The translations under genes and the position numbers were made by a program. From Candidatus Gastranaerophilales bacterium (lineage in GTDB: Bacteria > Cyanobacteriota > Vampirovibrionia > Gastranaerophilales > Gastranaerophilaceae), in NCBI GenBank assembly GCA_944323685.1, contig CALUTJ010000008.1:1-64000 (forward strand): a stretch of DNA of 64,000 nucleotides, written 5' to 3'. Positions 42,799-52,466 of this stretch are shown one piece after another. Under the pieces are notes generated by a model, which searched no databases, was not told where the DNA came from, and saw nothing but the letters and a program-made list of their open reading frames with translations. The number at the start of each line of letters is the position of its first letter. Position 1 is the first letter of the stretch.

Positions 42799-42826
42799 AT
42801 TATAAACAATTTATTTTTTTATTCAA
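42799..42826 (-). promoter_or_regulatory. Antisense promoter facing the toxin-like gene
   Basis: On the minus strand TTGAAT (42826-42821), 16 bases, TATAAT (42804-42799). Expected start near 42792, reading leftward through the terminator hairpin into the toxin-like gene. No minus-strand protein gene lies downstream, so an antisense RNA is the simplest product. Confidence 0.55.
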
Positions 42827-42847
42827 GCCGCATGTTTTTTGGTTATA

Positions 42848-43026
42848 TCTAATCTAGTGTCGCAGTTGCCGCATCGAGCATTCGAGCCGTCACTGCTCAC
42901 CTTTGCCTTCTTTTTCGGCTGAACTGTGGTGAAGCCTGAAAAATGGCTTCACTATGTGAACAATGTGTCACTCCAAAAATTCGTTCACGTCGCTTTGCTC
43001 CTTATCTCGAATTTTTCTCGGACAAA
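42848..43026 (-). repeat. 179-bp interspersed structured element, copy 4
   Basis: Reverse orientation relative to copies 1-3. The first hairpin arm has one substitution (TTCGAGATAAGG in place of TTCGTGATAAGG). Lies between the toxin-like locus and smc. Confidence 0.92.
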
Positions 43027-43120
43027 CTATATGAAATTATTGTAACCTTTTTGACTCGTTGATTTCTTTATAAGACAATGTATTTATATATGTCTAGACT
43101 TGGGATTACAGAGTAACTTA

Positions 43121-46100
43121 ATGTACATTAAAGAAGTAGAAATAGATAACTTCAAATCTTTTGCAAACAAAATCACTATACCGTTTTTAAAAGGTTTTAC
43201 AACTATCTCCGGACCAAACGGCTCGGGTAAAAGTAACATTATTGACAGTATTTTATTTGCGCTCGGCTTGTCTACGTCAAGAACCTTAAGAGCGGAAAAA
43301 ATCTCCCAGCTTATCTCTACACACAACAGAAGAAATGAAGCCATCGTTAAAGTTACTTTTGCCCCCGAAGACGCAGAGGAAAAAGAGTTTTCCGTAGCGC
43401 GTAAAATCAAAAAATCTTCTCAAGGGTACAACTCTATTTATTATTTAAACGACAAAATAGTTACTCTCACTGATATCCACACAATTTTAGAAAAGTACAA
43501 TATCACCCCCAACAGCTATAACGTCATCATGCAAAACGACGTTATGTCCATAACAAACTGCTCTGACACGGACAGAAGAAAAATTATTGACGAGATAGCA
43601 GGCGTTGCCGACTTTGACCGCCGTATAGAACAGGCTCAGGGCGAGTTAGGCACGGTAGAAGCCCGCGTTCAAAACTCTCTGCTTATTTTAGGCACTGTTG
43701 AAGAATCTCTGGAAAAATTGAAAGAAGAAAGAGAAGTTGCCTTAAAATATCAAAAACTCAGAGATGAAAAAACAGAACTCGAAAGCAAAATTACTACGGT
43801 AAAATATTTTGAAGTCAAAAAAGGCTTAGAGCGTGCGCACGAAAGCATTTTAGACGCTTACAAAAGAAAAAAAGAAGAAGAATCAAAAGCAAAAAAACTT
43901 GATGCCGAACTTTTAACCGTAAAAACAAAACTCGATGAACTCTCCGACCTTGTTAAAGAAAAAGGCGAGGCAGAACAAATCGAGGTTAAAAAACAGGTTG
44001 AAGAAATAAAAGGTCAGGTGGACAGAAAAGAATCCGCCATTGTTTACGCCGACAAAGGTATTCAGGATAACTTAAAAACCATTGAAAATGCTAAAAACGG
44101 CATAGAAGACCTTAAAAAGAAAAAAGAACAAACTCAATTAAATATAGAAAATAAAAACCTCGAAATCCAGAATCTTGAAAAAGAAAAAGAGGATAAAAAA
44201 GCTGACCTGCTGAAAACTTTGCAGGAGGTTTCAGGCTTAAACGAAACTGCTGACAAGTTTTTGGCTAAAAGAAACGAACTCAGAAAACAGCTTGAGCAAA
44301 TTAAAGACGAGGAAACAAAAATTATACAACAGCAAGCCCCGCTTGAGGCTGAGTTGAATAACCTTGTCAGAAGCGTTGAAGAAGCAAAAAACAAAATTGC
44401 GGAGTACGAGGAGTTTAAACAAAATTTTGCCGGCAATAAAGACCGCGTGGAAGTTCAGGTTGAAGAACTGGGCAAGGAGCTGCAAGACTTTAAAACTATT
44501 CAGGAAAACACACTGTATGAACTGGATAAAACAAAAAATGAATTGAATGACGTCCAGTACAATGTACAAACCGCCTACAGAAAAATTTCCCAGATGGAAG
44601 CGCAAAAACAGGCGTTTGATGAGGCAAACTTCGGGCGCGCGGTTGATACTGTTTTGAATGCAAAAATAAAAGGTGTCCATGCCACTCTGGCGCAGCTCGG
44701 ACAGGTTGATAAAGAATATTCAACAGCGTTAGAAGTTGCTATGGGCGGAAGAATGGCTAACGTTGTTGTTGATGATGACGAAACCGCAAGAATAGCCATT
44801 GAAGTTTTAAAAAGTGCCAATGCAGGGCGTGCAACATTTTTGCCTTTGAACAAAATTAACAAAGCCCCGCGCTCTTTAAGACTGCCTAAAGATAAGGGTG
44901 TTATTGATTTTGCAATAAATTTGATTGATTTTGATGATGAATATATCAACGTATTTTTCCACGCGTTAGGCGAGACGCTTGTTGTGGAAGACTACAATTC
45001 TGCAAGAAAACTCATCGGACAGTACAGAATGGTTACTTTAACCGGTGAACTTTTTGAAAAATCCGGTTCAATCTCTGGCGGTTCTCAAAAACGTTCTGGG
45101 TTAAAATTCAGCCAGACTCAGGATGATGAGCTTGCTAAATTCAAAGAAAGATTAAAAGGTTTTGAAAAAACATACGCGGAACTCGAGCGCAAAAAAACTG
45201 ATTTGGAACTGAAACTCGACAAAGTCAGAGGCTCATACTCAAATACAATGACAGAGTACAATAAGGCAAAAATGGAGCTTCAAAACCTTATTTCAAATTC
45301 TGAAAATAACGAAAACAACATAAAAGAAAGACAGGATTTCCTTGCACAGGCTGAACCAAAGATTAAAAATATCGAAAAGCAGCTTGATGACATGGAACAA
45401 AAATTAATGTCATACAACGAGCAGGCTCTTAAACTCGATGAGGAAATTAAAGAAATTGAAGAAAAAATGAGCCCGCAGGAACTGCAAAACCTCAAAAAAC
45501 TTACGGAAGAAAAAGAACAGCAGATTAAAAACATCGAAAACGCAATTGCACGTGCACATAACGAGATAGATGGCTTTAACAGAACAATTGTGTTCCACGA
45601 TGATGTTATTGATACAAAAACAAAAGAAATTGCAAAACTCGGCTCTGATAACGAAGTCTATGAGCAGGATAAAGTTAAATTTAAAGCAGAAATCGTTGAA
45701 CTCAAAAAACAGATTGATGTTCTTGAGGTTAAAATAAAAGAACTCGGCGAAAAACTTATAGAAATTCAAACCGAGCGTGACGCCGTTAACGCACAGTTCT
45801 TAGAACTTGAAAAACAAAAGAACGTGATTGTTTTAAATATAGAAAAAATTGATGAACAGATAGAAGCATTCAAAGCCCGCAGACGCGAACTTGAACCGCA
45901 GCTGGAAAATATTAAAGAAGAACTCAAAGAAAACGGCATAGAAATTTCAAAACTTCAGGAGATTGAGATTTCTGTTGAAGAAATCACCGGCAGAATCCAG
46001 AGATTGCAAAAGCGTATGGACGAGCTAGGCGATGTTAACATGCGCGCAATTAAGTCTTATGACGAGGTTTCCGAACGCCAGAACGAACTGAAAATAAAAA

Positions 46101-46618
46101 TCGAAACTCTGTCTAACGAAAAAAATCAGATTATGGACAGAATGCAGGGCTATGAAAACCTGAAAAAAGATACGTTTATGAACACCTACAACCACATAAA
46201 CGACAACTTTAAAGATATTTTCCACAAACTTTCGGAAGGTGAGGGCACTCTTTATCTTGATAACCCTGACCAGCCGTTCCAGGGCGGTATGTCTATTGAG
46301 GCGCAGCCGAGAGATAAAGAAAAAACAAGACTCAATCTTATGTCCGGCGGTGAAAAATCACTCACTGCACTGGCGTTTGTATTTGCCATACAAAAATATC
46401 TGCCTGCTCCGTTTTATGCGTTTGACGAGGTTGATGCAAACCTTGACGGTATTAACGTGGAAAAACTTGCCGATATGGTGAGAACTCAGGCAGAAAATAC
46501 GCAATTTGTAGTAGTTAGTCACCGTAAACCTATGATAGAATCAGCTAATAGAACAATAGGTGTTACTCAGAAAGAAAAAGGCAAAACACGCGTAACGGGC
46601 GTAAAACTAAGGGATTAG
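43121..46618 (+). CDS. smc: Chromosome segregation protein SMC
   Basis: 1165 residues, full-length condensin ATPase. Walker A is SGPNGSGKSNIIDSI near residue 35. Two long coiled coils flank a hinge at about residues 500-650 (KGVHATLAQLGQVDKEYSTA; GRATFLPL). The C-terminal head has the ABC signature LMSGGEKSLTALAFVFA and Walker B FYAFDEVDANLD. ATG 43121 is chosen because family members begin YIKEVEIDNFKSF; the SD is weak. scpA follows 8 bases after the stop, forming the smc-scpA unit. Confidence 0.97.
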   Translation: MYIKEVEIDNFKSFANKITIPFLKGFTTISGPNGSGKSNIIDSILFALGLSTSRTLRAEKISQLISTHNRRNEAIVKVTFAPEDAEEKEFSVARKIKKSSQGYNSIYYLNDKIVTLTDIHTILEKYNITPNSYNVIMQNDVMSITNCSDTDRRKIIDEIAGVADFDRRIEQAQGELGTVEARVQNSLLILGTVEESLEKLKEEREVALKYQKLRDEKTELESKITTVKYFEVKKGLERAHESILDAYKRKKEEESKAKKLDAELLTVKTKLDELSDLVKEKGEAEQIEVKKQVEEIKGQVDRKESAIVYADKGIQDNLKTIENAKNGIEDLKKKKEQTQLNIENKNLEIQNLEKEKEDKKADLLKTLQEVSGLNETADKFLAKRNELRKQLEQIKDEETKIIQQQAPLEAELNNLVRSVEEAKNKIAEYEEFKQNFAGNKDRVEVQVEELGKELQDFKTIQENTLYELDKTKNELNDVQYNVQTAYRKISQMEAQKQAFDEANFGRAVDTVLNAKIKGVHATLAQLGQVDKEYSTALEVAMGGRMANVVVDDDETARIAIEVLKSANAGRATFLPLNKINKAPRSLRLPKDKGVIDFAINLIDFDDEYINVFFHALGETLVVEDYNSARKLIGQYRMVTLTGELFEKSGSISGGSQKRSGLKFSQTQDDELAKFKERLKGFEKTYAELERKKTDLELKLDKVRGSYSNTMTEYNKAKMELQNLISNSENNENNIKERQDFLAQAEPKIKNIEKQLDDMEQKLMSYNEQALKLDEEIKEIEEKMSPQELQNLKKLTEEKEQQIKNIENAIARAHNEIDGFNRTIVFHDDVIDTKTKEIAKLGSDNEVYEQDKVKFKAEIVELKKQIDVLEVKIKELGEKLIEIQTERDAVNAQFLELEKQKNVIVLNIEKIDEQIEAFKARRRELEPQLENIKEELKENGIEISKLQEIEISVEEITGRIQRLQKRMDELGDVNMRAIKSYDEVSERQNELKIKIETLSNEKNQIMDRMQGYENLKKDTFMNTYNHINDNFKDIFHKLSEGEGTLYLDNPDQPFQGGMSIEAQPRDKEKTRLNLMSGGEKSLTALAFVFAIQKYLPAPFYAFDEVDANLDGINVEKLADMVRTQAENTQFVVVSHRKPMIESANRTIGVTQKEKGKTRVTGVKLRD

Positions 46619-46626
46619 GATAAAAA

Positions 46627-47514
46627 ATGGAAACTGCCGAATCAAATTTACATCATGATTTTTATGTACCCGAGACCGCTTCGCACAGCGAAGATACTCA
46701 GGATATGTCCATGATTTCTTCCGTAAACGAAATTCAAAAAGACATAACCGATCAGGTTGACGGTATTGAAATTCTTGTAAATATGGCAAAATCCGGAAAA
46801 ATTGACCCGTGGAATGTCGATATTGTAGATGTTACGGACAAATACCTTGCACATCTTTTCCAGATGAAGGCGCAGAATCTTAGATTAACAGGCAGAACGC
46901 TTTTGTTTGCGGCAATCCTTTTAAGATTGAAATCAAATGTACTTGAAGGTATAGATGCCAGCCAGATAGAAGGTATTGTAGAAGAAAACCCTGAGGATTT
47001 TGAATTTAATGACGACCCGTGGGGTGACGAAGAAATTAACACCAATAACGTAATTTCTCTGGACGAGGTATTGCAGCGCAGAACCAGTATCAGGCTGAAC
47101 AGAAGCCGTATGGTTAACTTAAAAGATTTGATTAAACAGCTGCAATTTTATGAGGAATTAGACAGAAAACAATCGCTGAAAAATGCGCATGAACGCGCAA
47201 AAAGACGTGTACGCTCTTATGCAAGACTCACCCCTGACGATATCGTGAACCTTGCGCATGACGAATACATTGAAAAAAGCGTTGAAGTTTTGCATGAAAA
47301 CTTAAAAAGAATTTTTGAAACACAGGAAAAAGTTGAACTAACTACACTGACTCTGCTTGGTCTGGATAAAATTTCGGCTTATATTGCGCTGTTGTTTTTG
47401 ACTGCCGAGCCTGATTCCGATGTTGATTTGTATCAGGAGGAATTTTACGGCGAACTTTATGCCGTGCCTTACAAAAAACCTGTTGAAGAAACTGAAGAAG
47501 CTCAAAGTGCATAA
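46627..47514 (+). CDS. scpA: Segregation and condensation protein A
   Basis: 295 residues. The kleisin bridges the SMC heads. A 40-residue polar N-terminal extension precedes the family core: LVNMAKSGKIDPWNVDIVDV, then LLFAAILLRLKSNVLE. A linker and a C-terminal winged helix (EKVELTTLTLLGLDKISAYI, ALLFL) follow. GGATAAAA precedes the ATG, 8 bases after smc. The partner scpB is at 35.0 kb. Confidence 0.95.
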   Translation: METAESNLHHDFYVPETASHSEDTQDMSMISSVNEIQKDITDQVDGIEILVNMAKSGKIDPWNVDIVDVTDKYLAHLFQMKAQNLRLTGRTLLFAAILLRLKSNVLEGIDASQIEGIVEENPEDFEFNDDPWGDEEINTNNVISLDEVLQRRTSIRLNRSRMVNLKDLIKQLQFYEELDRKQSLKNAHERAKRRVRSYARLTPDDIVNLAHDEYIEKSVEVLHENLKRIFETQEKVELTTLTLLGLDKISAYIALLFLTAEPDSDVDLYQEEFYGELYAVPYKKPVEETEEAQSA

Positions 47515-47529
47515 TATAAATCAACCAAA

Positions 47530-47547
47530 ATTGACCATGTGGTCAAT
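47530..47547. promoter_or_regulatory. Operator-like palindrome upstream of the flagellar operon
   Basis: ATTGACCA and TGGTCAAT are perfect 8-bp arms with a 2-base centre. It lies 127 bases before the first flagellar-operon gene, in the only gap (about 160 bases) ahead of that operon. No T run follows, so a terminator is unlikely. Confidence 0.45.
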
Positions 47548-47673
47548 ATGTTAAAGAAAATTTCAATCATACGGTTGATGAGAAAATACTGCATATAGAG
47601 TAATTTGTTAATGAGGGATAATTATATCTTCTCATAATTAATGGTAAGAAAACTTGGGTAGGAAAAAAGAATA

Positions 47674-48291
47674 GTGGAACTTACGGGATTAGATATTACT
47701 CTAAGACGCATACAGGCTATTGAAAGCACTTTCAACAGCTTAAATTCTTTTGGCAGCAATCCTGTCAACTCTACTCAGGATTTTCAAAAAATTCTTGATG
47801 CAAACATGTCCCAAAAACCTGAAAAGATTAAAGATACCCCGTTTGCACAAAAAATATTCTCAAGCGAGTTAGTTTCCAAACCTGACGGCAATGCTGATAT
47901 AGATGCGTTAATTGAACAGTATTCAGCCAAAAACGGTCTTGATAGCGCGTTTGTTAAAGCAGTAATAAAACAGGAATCAGGATTCCAGAGCGATGTAACT
48001 TCTCACTGCGGTGCAATGGGTTTGATGCAGTTAATGCCTGCGACAGCCAATTCTCTCGGCGTAAAAGATGCTTATGACCCAGAGCAAAATATTGCCGGGG
48101 GTACAAAATATCTTAAAGGTCTTTTAGACAGATTCGGCGGAGATAAATCTCTTGCACTTGCTGCATACAACGCAGGGCCTAATGCAGTGGCAAAGTACAA
48201 CGGTATTCCGCCTTATAAGGAAACACAAAATTACGTTAAAAACATAATGAGTATGTATCAAAAATACTCGGCACAGGGAGGTCAATCTTGA
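47674..48291 (+). CDS. Flagellar-operon lytic transglycosylase (SLT domain)
   Basis: 205 residues, GTG start with AGGAAA 11 bases upstream. The SLT core starts at about residue 75; catalytic Glu101 is in AVIKQESGF, followed by GAMGLMQLMPATA and AAYNAGP. There is no signal peptide, so it may be exported through the flagellar apparatus. FlgJ in this operon lacks a hydrolase domain, so this protein probably opens peptidoglycan for the rod. The stop overlaps the TTG start of the next gene. Confidence 0.88.
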   Translation: MELTGLDITLRRIQAIESTFNSLNSFGSNPVNSTQDFQKILDANMSQKPEKIKDTPFAQKIFSSELVSKPDGNADIDALIEQYSAKNGLDSAFVKAVIKQESGFQSDVTSHCGAMGLMQLMPATANSLGVKDAYDPEQNIAGGTKYLKGLLDRFGGDKSLALAAYNAGPNAVAKYNGIPPYKETQNYVKNIMSMYQKYSAQGGQS

Positions 48292-49103
48292 TTTCAAGAG
48301 GTATCGACATAGCGGCAAAAGGTATGATGAGTCTGATTGATTTTCAGGATTCAGTTGCAAACAACATAGCCAACGTAAATACCGCAGGCTATAAAAAAGA
48401 AGGTTTGTCTTTCAGAAATGTATACAATGCATTGATTGAAGAACCGGTTGAAAGAAACAATCCCAAAAACCATGACGGCAGACTTGTCGGAGAAATAAGC
48501 ATGGGCTCTGTTACAAACAAACTTGTACATGAATTTTCTCAGGGAACTTTATCAAGAACGGAAAACCCGCTTGATTTAGGTATTGAGGGCGACGGATTTT
48601 TTAAACTCAGAGCACCTGACGGAACAATTACCTATACAAGAAACGGGGCTTTTTGCATAAACTCGCAAAATCTTTTAACCGATATGCAGGGCAATCTTGT
48701 TTTGGATGAATTTAACCAGCCTATACGTTTGAACATGATAGAACTCAATATAAGTTCGGAAAAACAGTTGTCAGTTAACGAAGACGGCAGAATTGTAGCA
48801 ACAAGAAACGAAAATACTCAGGCTTTGCAAAGAATCGGTATCTTTGATTTTGCCGATAAAGATAACATGATGGCTGTTGGGACTTCAATGTATATTCCAA
48901 AGGATATTAATGCAAACCCTGAACTCAGAGCACAAAAATTTTCAATCCAACAGGGTGCAATTGAACTTTCTAACGCAAATGTAATCAACGAGATGATTAA
49001 TTCAATCAATGTTTCAAGAAACTATGAAACACTGAGTTCATTTGTAAGAGAAAAATCAAATCAGCTTTCGCAAACAATAAACCTTGGCAGACTAAATTCA
49101 TAA
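48288..49103 (+). CDS. flgF: Flagellar basal-body rod protein FlgF
   Basis: 271 residues from TTG 48288, with GGGAGGT 5 bases upstream inside the SLT gene. N-terminal rod motif QDSVANNIANVNTAGYKKEG and the C-terminal motif VINEMINSINVSRNYETLSS are the helical D0 parts of rod proteins. The LGIEGDGFFKL strand is the FlgE/F/G core. FlgF is chosen over FlgG because a canonical FlgG follows. Proximal rod subunit. Confidence 0.88.
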   Translation: MISRGIDIAAKGMMSLIDFQDSVANNIANVNTAGYKKEGLSFRNVYNALIEEPVERNNPKNHDGRLVGEISMGSVTNKLVHEFSQGTLSRTENPLDLGIEGDGFFKLRAPDGTITYTRNGAFCINSQNLLTDMQGNLVLDEFNQPIRLNMIELNISSEKQLSVNEDGRIVATRNENTQALQRIGIFDFADKDNMMAVGTSMYIPKDINANPELRAQKFSIQQGAIELSNANVINEMINSINVSRNYETLSSFVREKSNQLSQTINLGRLNS

Positions 49104-49127
49104 ACAATCTACGGGAGATAAAATAAA

Positions 49128-49916
49128 ATGTTAAGATCGCTAACGACAGCAGCAACAGGTATGATAGCACAACAGAACAACTTGGACGTTGTAGCTAACA
49201 ACGTTGCAAACGTTAACACCTCAGGGTTTAAAAAATCCAGAGCGGAATTTCAAGACCTGCTTTCAACTGCGGTAAGGACTCCGGGTGCAATGATTACACA
49301 GGGTACATACCAGCCCGTGGGTGTGGAAATCGGGCTAGGTGTAAAAACCTCCGCAACAAGAAAAGTTATGACAGGCGGCGTAATGCAAAGCACAGGCAAC
49401 AAATACGATATGGCTATCGAAGGCGAAGGCTTCTTCCAGATAGTAAGACCTGACGGTACGCTGGCTTATACAAGAGACGGCTCGTTCGCTCCCGATGCTG
49501 TTGGTCAGCTTTGTACCTCTGACGGTTATCTGCTTCAACCTCAGATTACAATTCCTCAAAATACGACAGAAGTAAACATTACGCCTGACGGAAATGTTTC
49601 CGTTAAAGTAGGCAATGACAACACACAAACTATTGTAGGACAAATTCAGCTTGTAAGATTCCAGAACCCTGCGGGGTTATTATCTATAGGCCACAACCTG
49701 TTTGTAGAAACTCCTGCTTCAGGCACTCCGATTCCGGGTACTCCAGATCAGGACGGTTTAGGTTCTATCCAGCAGGCGTTTTTGGAAGGTTCAAACGTAC
49801 AAATTGTTGACGAGATGATTAACCTTATCAAAGCAGAAAGAGCTTTTGAAACCAATTCAAAAATTATCACTGCGGCATCTGATATTTTAAGAACCACAAA
49901 CCAGATAGTTAACTAA
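49128..49916 (+). CDS. flgG: Flagellar distal rod protein FlgG
   Basis: 262 residues, the typical FlgG length. It opens LRSLTTAATGMIAQQNNLDV and contains VANNVANVNTSGFKKSRAEF, the FlgG-specific QPVGVEIGLGV stretch and IEGEGFFQI. The C-terminus has EGSNVQIVDEMINLIKAERA. GGGAGA lies 13 bases before the ATG. It forms the drive-shaft rod crossing the periplasm. Confidence 0.95.
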   Translation: MLRSLTTAATGMIAQQNNLDVVANNVANVNTSGFKKSRAEFQDLLSTAVRTPGAMITQGTYQPVGVEIGLGVKTSATRKVMTGGVMQSTGNKYDMAIEGEGFFQIVRPDGTLAYTRDGSFAPDAVGQLCTSDGYLLQPQITIPQNTTEVNITPDGNVSVKVGNDNTQTIVGQIQLVRFQNPAGLLSIGHNLFVETPASGTPIPGTPDQDGLGSIQQAFLEGSNVQIVDEMINLIKAERAFETNSKIITAASDILRTTNQIVN

Positions 49917-49934
49917 CGGTAAACAGAAAGCAAA

Positions 49935-50663
49935 ATGAAAAAACTTATTAAAACATCATTAATAGTATTAACATTAACGGGCTTTGCATTGAACGCAAAT
50001 TCAAACTGCTTTGCTCAGGTGCTTTCTGCTGATCAGTTTAAAGCTCTTGTTGCTGCACAAACCAAAAAAGATATGGAAAAATATGACGTTGATGAATGTG
50101 AAGTAAAGGTTGGCAATATCCCCATACAGAGTTTTAATCTTCCTGACGGCAAAGTAAGTGTGGAAATTGTTACTAACGGCTACAACAACATGACGGCCAA
50201 AGAATTTAAAAAAGTAAATATTAAAGTAAACAACAATTATGCAAGAACATACTATGTGCCGGTAGAAACAAAAGCATACAAATATGCGGCCGTTGCAAAA
50301 GAAGTTATTGCAAGGGATAAAGTTATACCCCTACAGTCGGTAGAGTTCAAAAAGGCCGATATTACGGGCAACCTCGACAACACGGTTAATGCAAATGATA
50401 TAGCAAAACAATTAGTTGCAAAAAAAATGTTCTATCCGGGCGAATTGATTACAAAAAGATATACAATGTCAAAACCTGATGTCATCAAAAATGCAATTGT
50501 AACCGTAAATTTCAGAACAAATTCAAATCTTAACGTAACGGTTGAAGGCGTTGCACTGATGCAGGGCAAAAAGGGGGACATGATTCAGGTCAGGAATAAA
50601 AGGTTTAACAAAATATATACAGGTGAAGTAATCGGAACAAATCAGGTGCTCGTACAGATATAA
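49935..50663 (+). CDS. flgA: Flagella basal body P-ring formation protein FlgA
   Basis: 242 residues. A signal peptide (about residues 1-27, ending NCFA) directs it to the periplasm. The second half carries a SAF-like domain: VIARDKVIPLQSVEFKKADI and FYPGELITKRY, then VTVEGVALMQGKKGDMIQV and VIGTNQVLVQI. FlgA is the chaperone for P-ring assembly by FlgI. 18 bases after flgG. Confidence 0.9.
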   Translation: MKKLIKTSLIVLTLTGFALNANSNCFAQVLSADQFKALVAAQTKKDMEKYDVDECEVKVGNIPIQSFNLPDGKVSVEIVTNGYNNMTAKEFKKVNIKVNNNYARTYYVPVETKAYKYAAVAKEVIARDKVIPLQSVEFKKADITGNLDNTVNANDIAKQLVAKKMFYPGELITKRYTMSKPDVIKNAIVTVNFRTNSNLNVTVEGVALMQGKKGDMIQVRNKRFNKIYTGEVIGTNQVLVQI

Positions 50664-50693
50664 AAATTTTTCAGGGGAGAGATAAAATAAAAA

Positions 50694-51335
50694 ATGACTA
50701 AGATTAAAAACAGAAAAAAATTAATAGCACTGCTTGCGGTATTTTTGATGCTTGTTTCAGGCATGCAAGCCGCAAAATCGGAATCTTTGTACGTTTTAGG
50801 TGCATCTCAATCCTTTTATGCAGAGCCGAAATCTCTCTACGGCAGCGTAAGAGCACGTTCTGTAGGCGACCTTGTTACAATAGTTATGAACGAAACCATA
50901 ACGGTTAACGATTCATTAAACTATTCTGCCGACAGATCTTCAAATACGGTTGATAACTTCACAAATTTTATCAATAAAATTTTACCGGGGACACCGTTAA
51001 ATAACCAGTTTAACAATTTTGGCGGTTCAAATACTGTCGAAAGTACAACCTCTAATCAGCGTTCAATGGGTGTAACCGATTACGTTACAGTGCAGGTTGT
51101 GCAATTGCTGCCTAACGGCAATTTGATGGTTCAAGGTAAAAAAACAATTTTGAACGGAACAGAAAGAGTCGATTTTCTAGTAAGCGGTGTAGTAGATCCG
51201 AGATGGATTGACCAGAACGGTGAAGTAAGTTCAAGAAACGTTGCTAACCTGCAATTTGCTTTAGCGGGCAAGGGTTCTGTAACAAGAGCAGGCAACGAAG
51301 GCTTTATCAACAGAGCAGTAAGATACCTGTTCTAA
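50694..51335 (+). CDS. flgH: Flagellar L-ring protein FlgH without lipobox
   Basis: 213 residues. The outer-membrane ring core is clear: SLYGSVRARSVGDLVTIVM, then NETITVNDSL, and the conserved LPNGNLMVQGKKTILNG and GVVDPRWIDQNG segments. It has a hydrophobic signal segment ending GMQAAKS, but no cysteine, so it cannot be lipidated at the usual site. Most FlgH proteins are lipoproteins. GGGGAGAGA lies about 11 bases before the ATG. Confidence 0.93.
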   Translation: MTKIKNRKKLIALLAVFLMLVSGMQAAKSESLYVLGASQSFYAEPKSLYGSVRARSVGDLVTIVMNETITVNDSLNYSADRSSNTVDNFTNFINKILPGTPLNNQFNNFGGSNTVESTTSNQRSMGVTDYVTVQVVQLLPNGNLMVQGKKTILNGTERVDFLVSGVVDPRWIDQNGEVSSRNVANLQFALAGKGSVTRAGNEGFINRAVRYLF

Positions 51336-51361
51336 TAACTAAAAATCAACGGGATAATAAA

Positions 51362-52465
51362 ATGAAAAAATTATTCACAATACTTTTAATAACACTGATG
51401 ATAACCGGTTTTACCGTGCCCGATGCAATATCTGCAATGGTAAGAATCAAAGATATTGCCCATGTCAAAGGCGTGAGAAATAACCAGCTTGTCGGCTACG
51501 GTGTAGTTGTCGGTTTGCCGGGAACAGGGGATAACTCGCGTTCTACACAGATTACAAACCAGATGTTGTTACAAAATTTGGGTACCGTAATTGAACAATC
51601 CAACTATATTCAAAAAGGTTCATCGGCTGCGGTACTGGTTACTGCGACAGTTCCACCTTTTGCAAAAAACGGCGACCAGATTGATTTGACGGTTTCGACA
51701 ATGGCGGACGCAAAGAGCCTTGAAGGCGGTGTACTTGTCCAAACTCAATTGAGAGCGCCAAACGGAGAAATAGTTGCAATAGGTCAGGGCCCTGTTACGG
51801 TCGGCGGTATTTCCAAAGATTCTAACGGTACAAGTACAAGAACAGCAATTACAACAACGGGCAGAATCCCCAGAGGCGGTATTGTTGAAAGAGATATTAA
51901 CACAACTATCGGGGACGAAAACTCTTTAACATTGCTTCTTGACAGGTCAGATTACACAATGGCAACAAGAGTCGCCAATACTATCAGCAGAAACGTCACT
52001 GCCGCAAAAGCACTGGACGGCTCAAGCATTAAAGTTTCCATTCCTGCAAAATTTAACAATGACAGAATCGCTTTTCTTTCAATACTTGAAAATATGACGG
52101 TTGATGCAACAAGCGACAAAGCAAGGGTTGTTATAAACGAAAGAACAGGCACCGTTGTTATAGGCAGCGAGGTTAAACTTCTGCCTGCTGCCGTGGCACA
52201 TGGAAATATAACAGTTACGGTACAAACGACAAATCAGGTTTCTCAGCCGGAACCATTCACCGGCGGTTCAACAACAGAGTTTGCCAACAGTGCAATCTCG
52301 GTTAACAAAGGTATGGGCAGTCTTGTCACAATGCCTGCTAACAGCACTCTCAATGATTTAGTCAGAGCACTCAATGCAATCGGCGTTGCTCCGATTGACT
52401 TAATATCAATTTTACAGGCGTTGAGAGAAGCAGGCAGTCTGCAAGCGGAAATAGAGGTTATATAA
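51362..52465 (+). CDS. flgI: Flagellar P-ring protein FlgI
   Basis: 367 residues with a signal peptide (about 1-24). VRIKDIAHVKGVRNNQLVGY and GLPGTGDNSRSTQ open the mature protein. AGQ/NDRIAFLSILENM, ARVVINERTGTVVIG and the C-terminal LNAIGVAPIDLISILQALRE are FlgI signatures. It forms the peptidoglycan ring around the rod. 26 bases after flgH, 1 base before flgJ. Confidence 0.96.
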   Translation: MKKLFTILLITLMITGFTVPDAISAMVRIKDIAHVKGVRNNQLVGYGVVVGLPGTGDNSRSTQITNQMLLQNLGTVIEQSNYIQKGSSAAVLVTATVPPFAKNGDQIDLTVSTMADAKSLEGGVLVQTQLRAPNGEIVAIGQGPVTVGGISKDSNGTSTRTAITTTGRIPRGGIVERDINTTIGDENSLTLLLDRSDYTMATRVANTISRNVTAAKALDGSSIKVSIPAKFNNDRIAFLSILENMTVDATSDKARVVINERTGTVVIGSEVKLLPAAVAHGNITVTVQTTNQVSQPEPFTGGSTTEFANSAISVNKGMGSLVTMPANSTLNDLVRALNAIGVAPIDLISILQALREAGSLQAEIEVI

Positions 52466-52466
52466 T

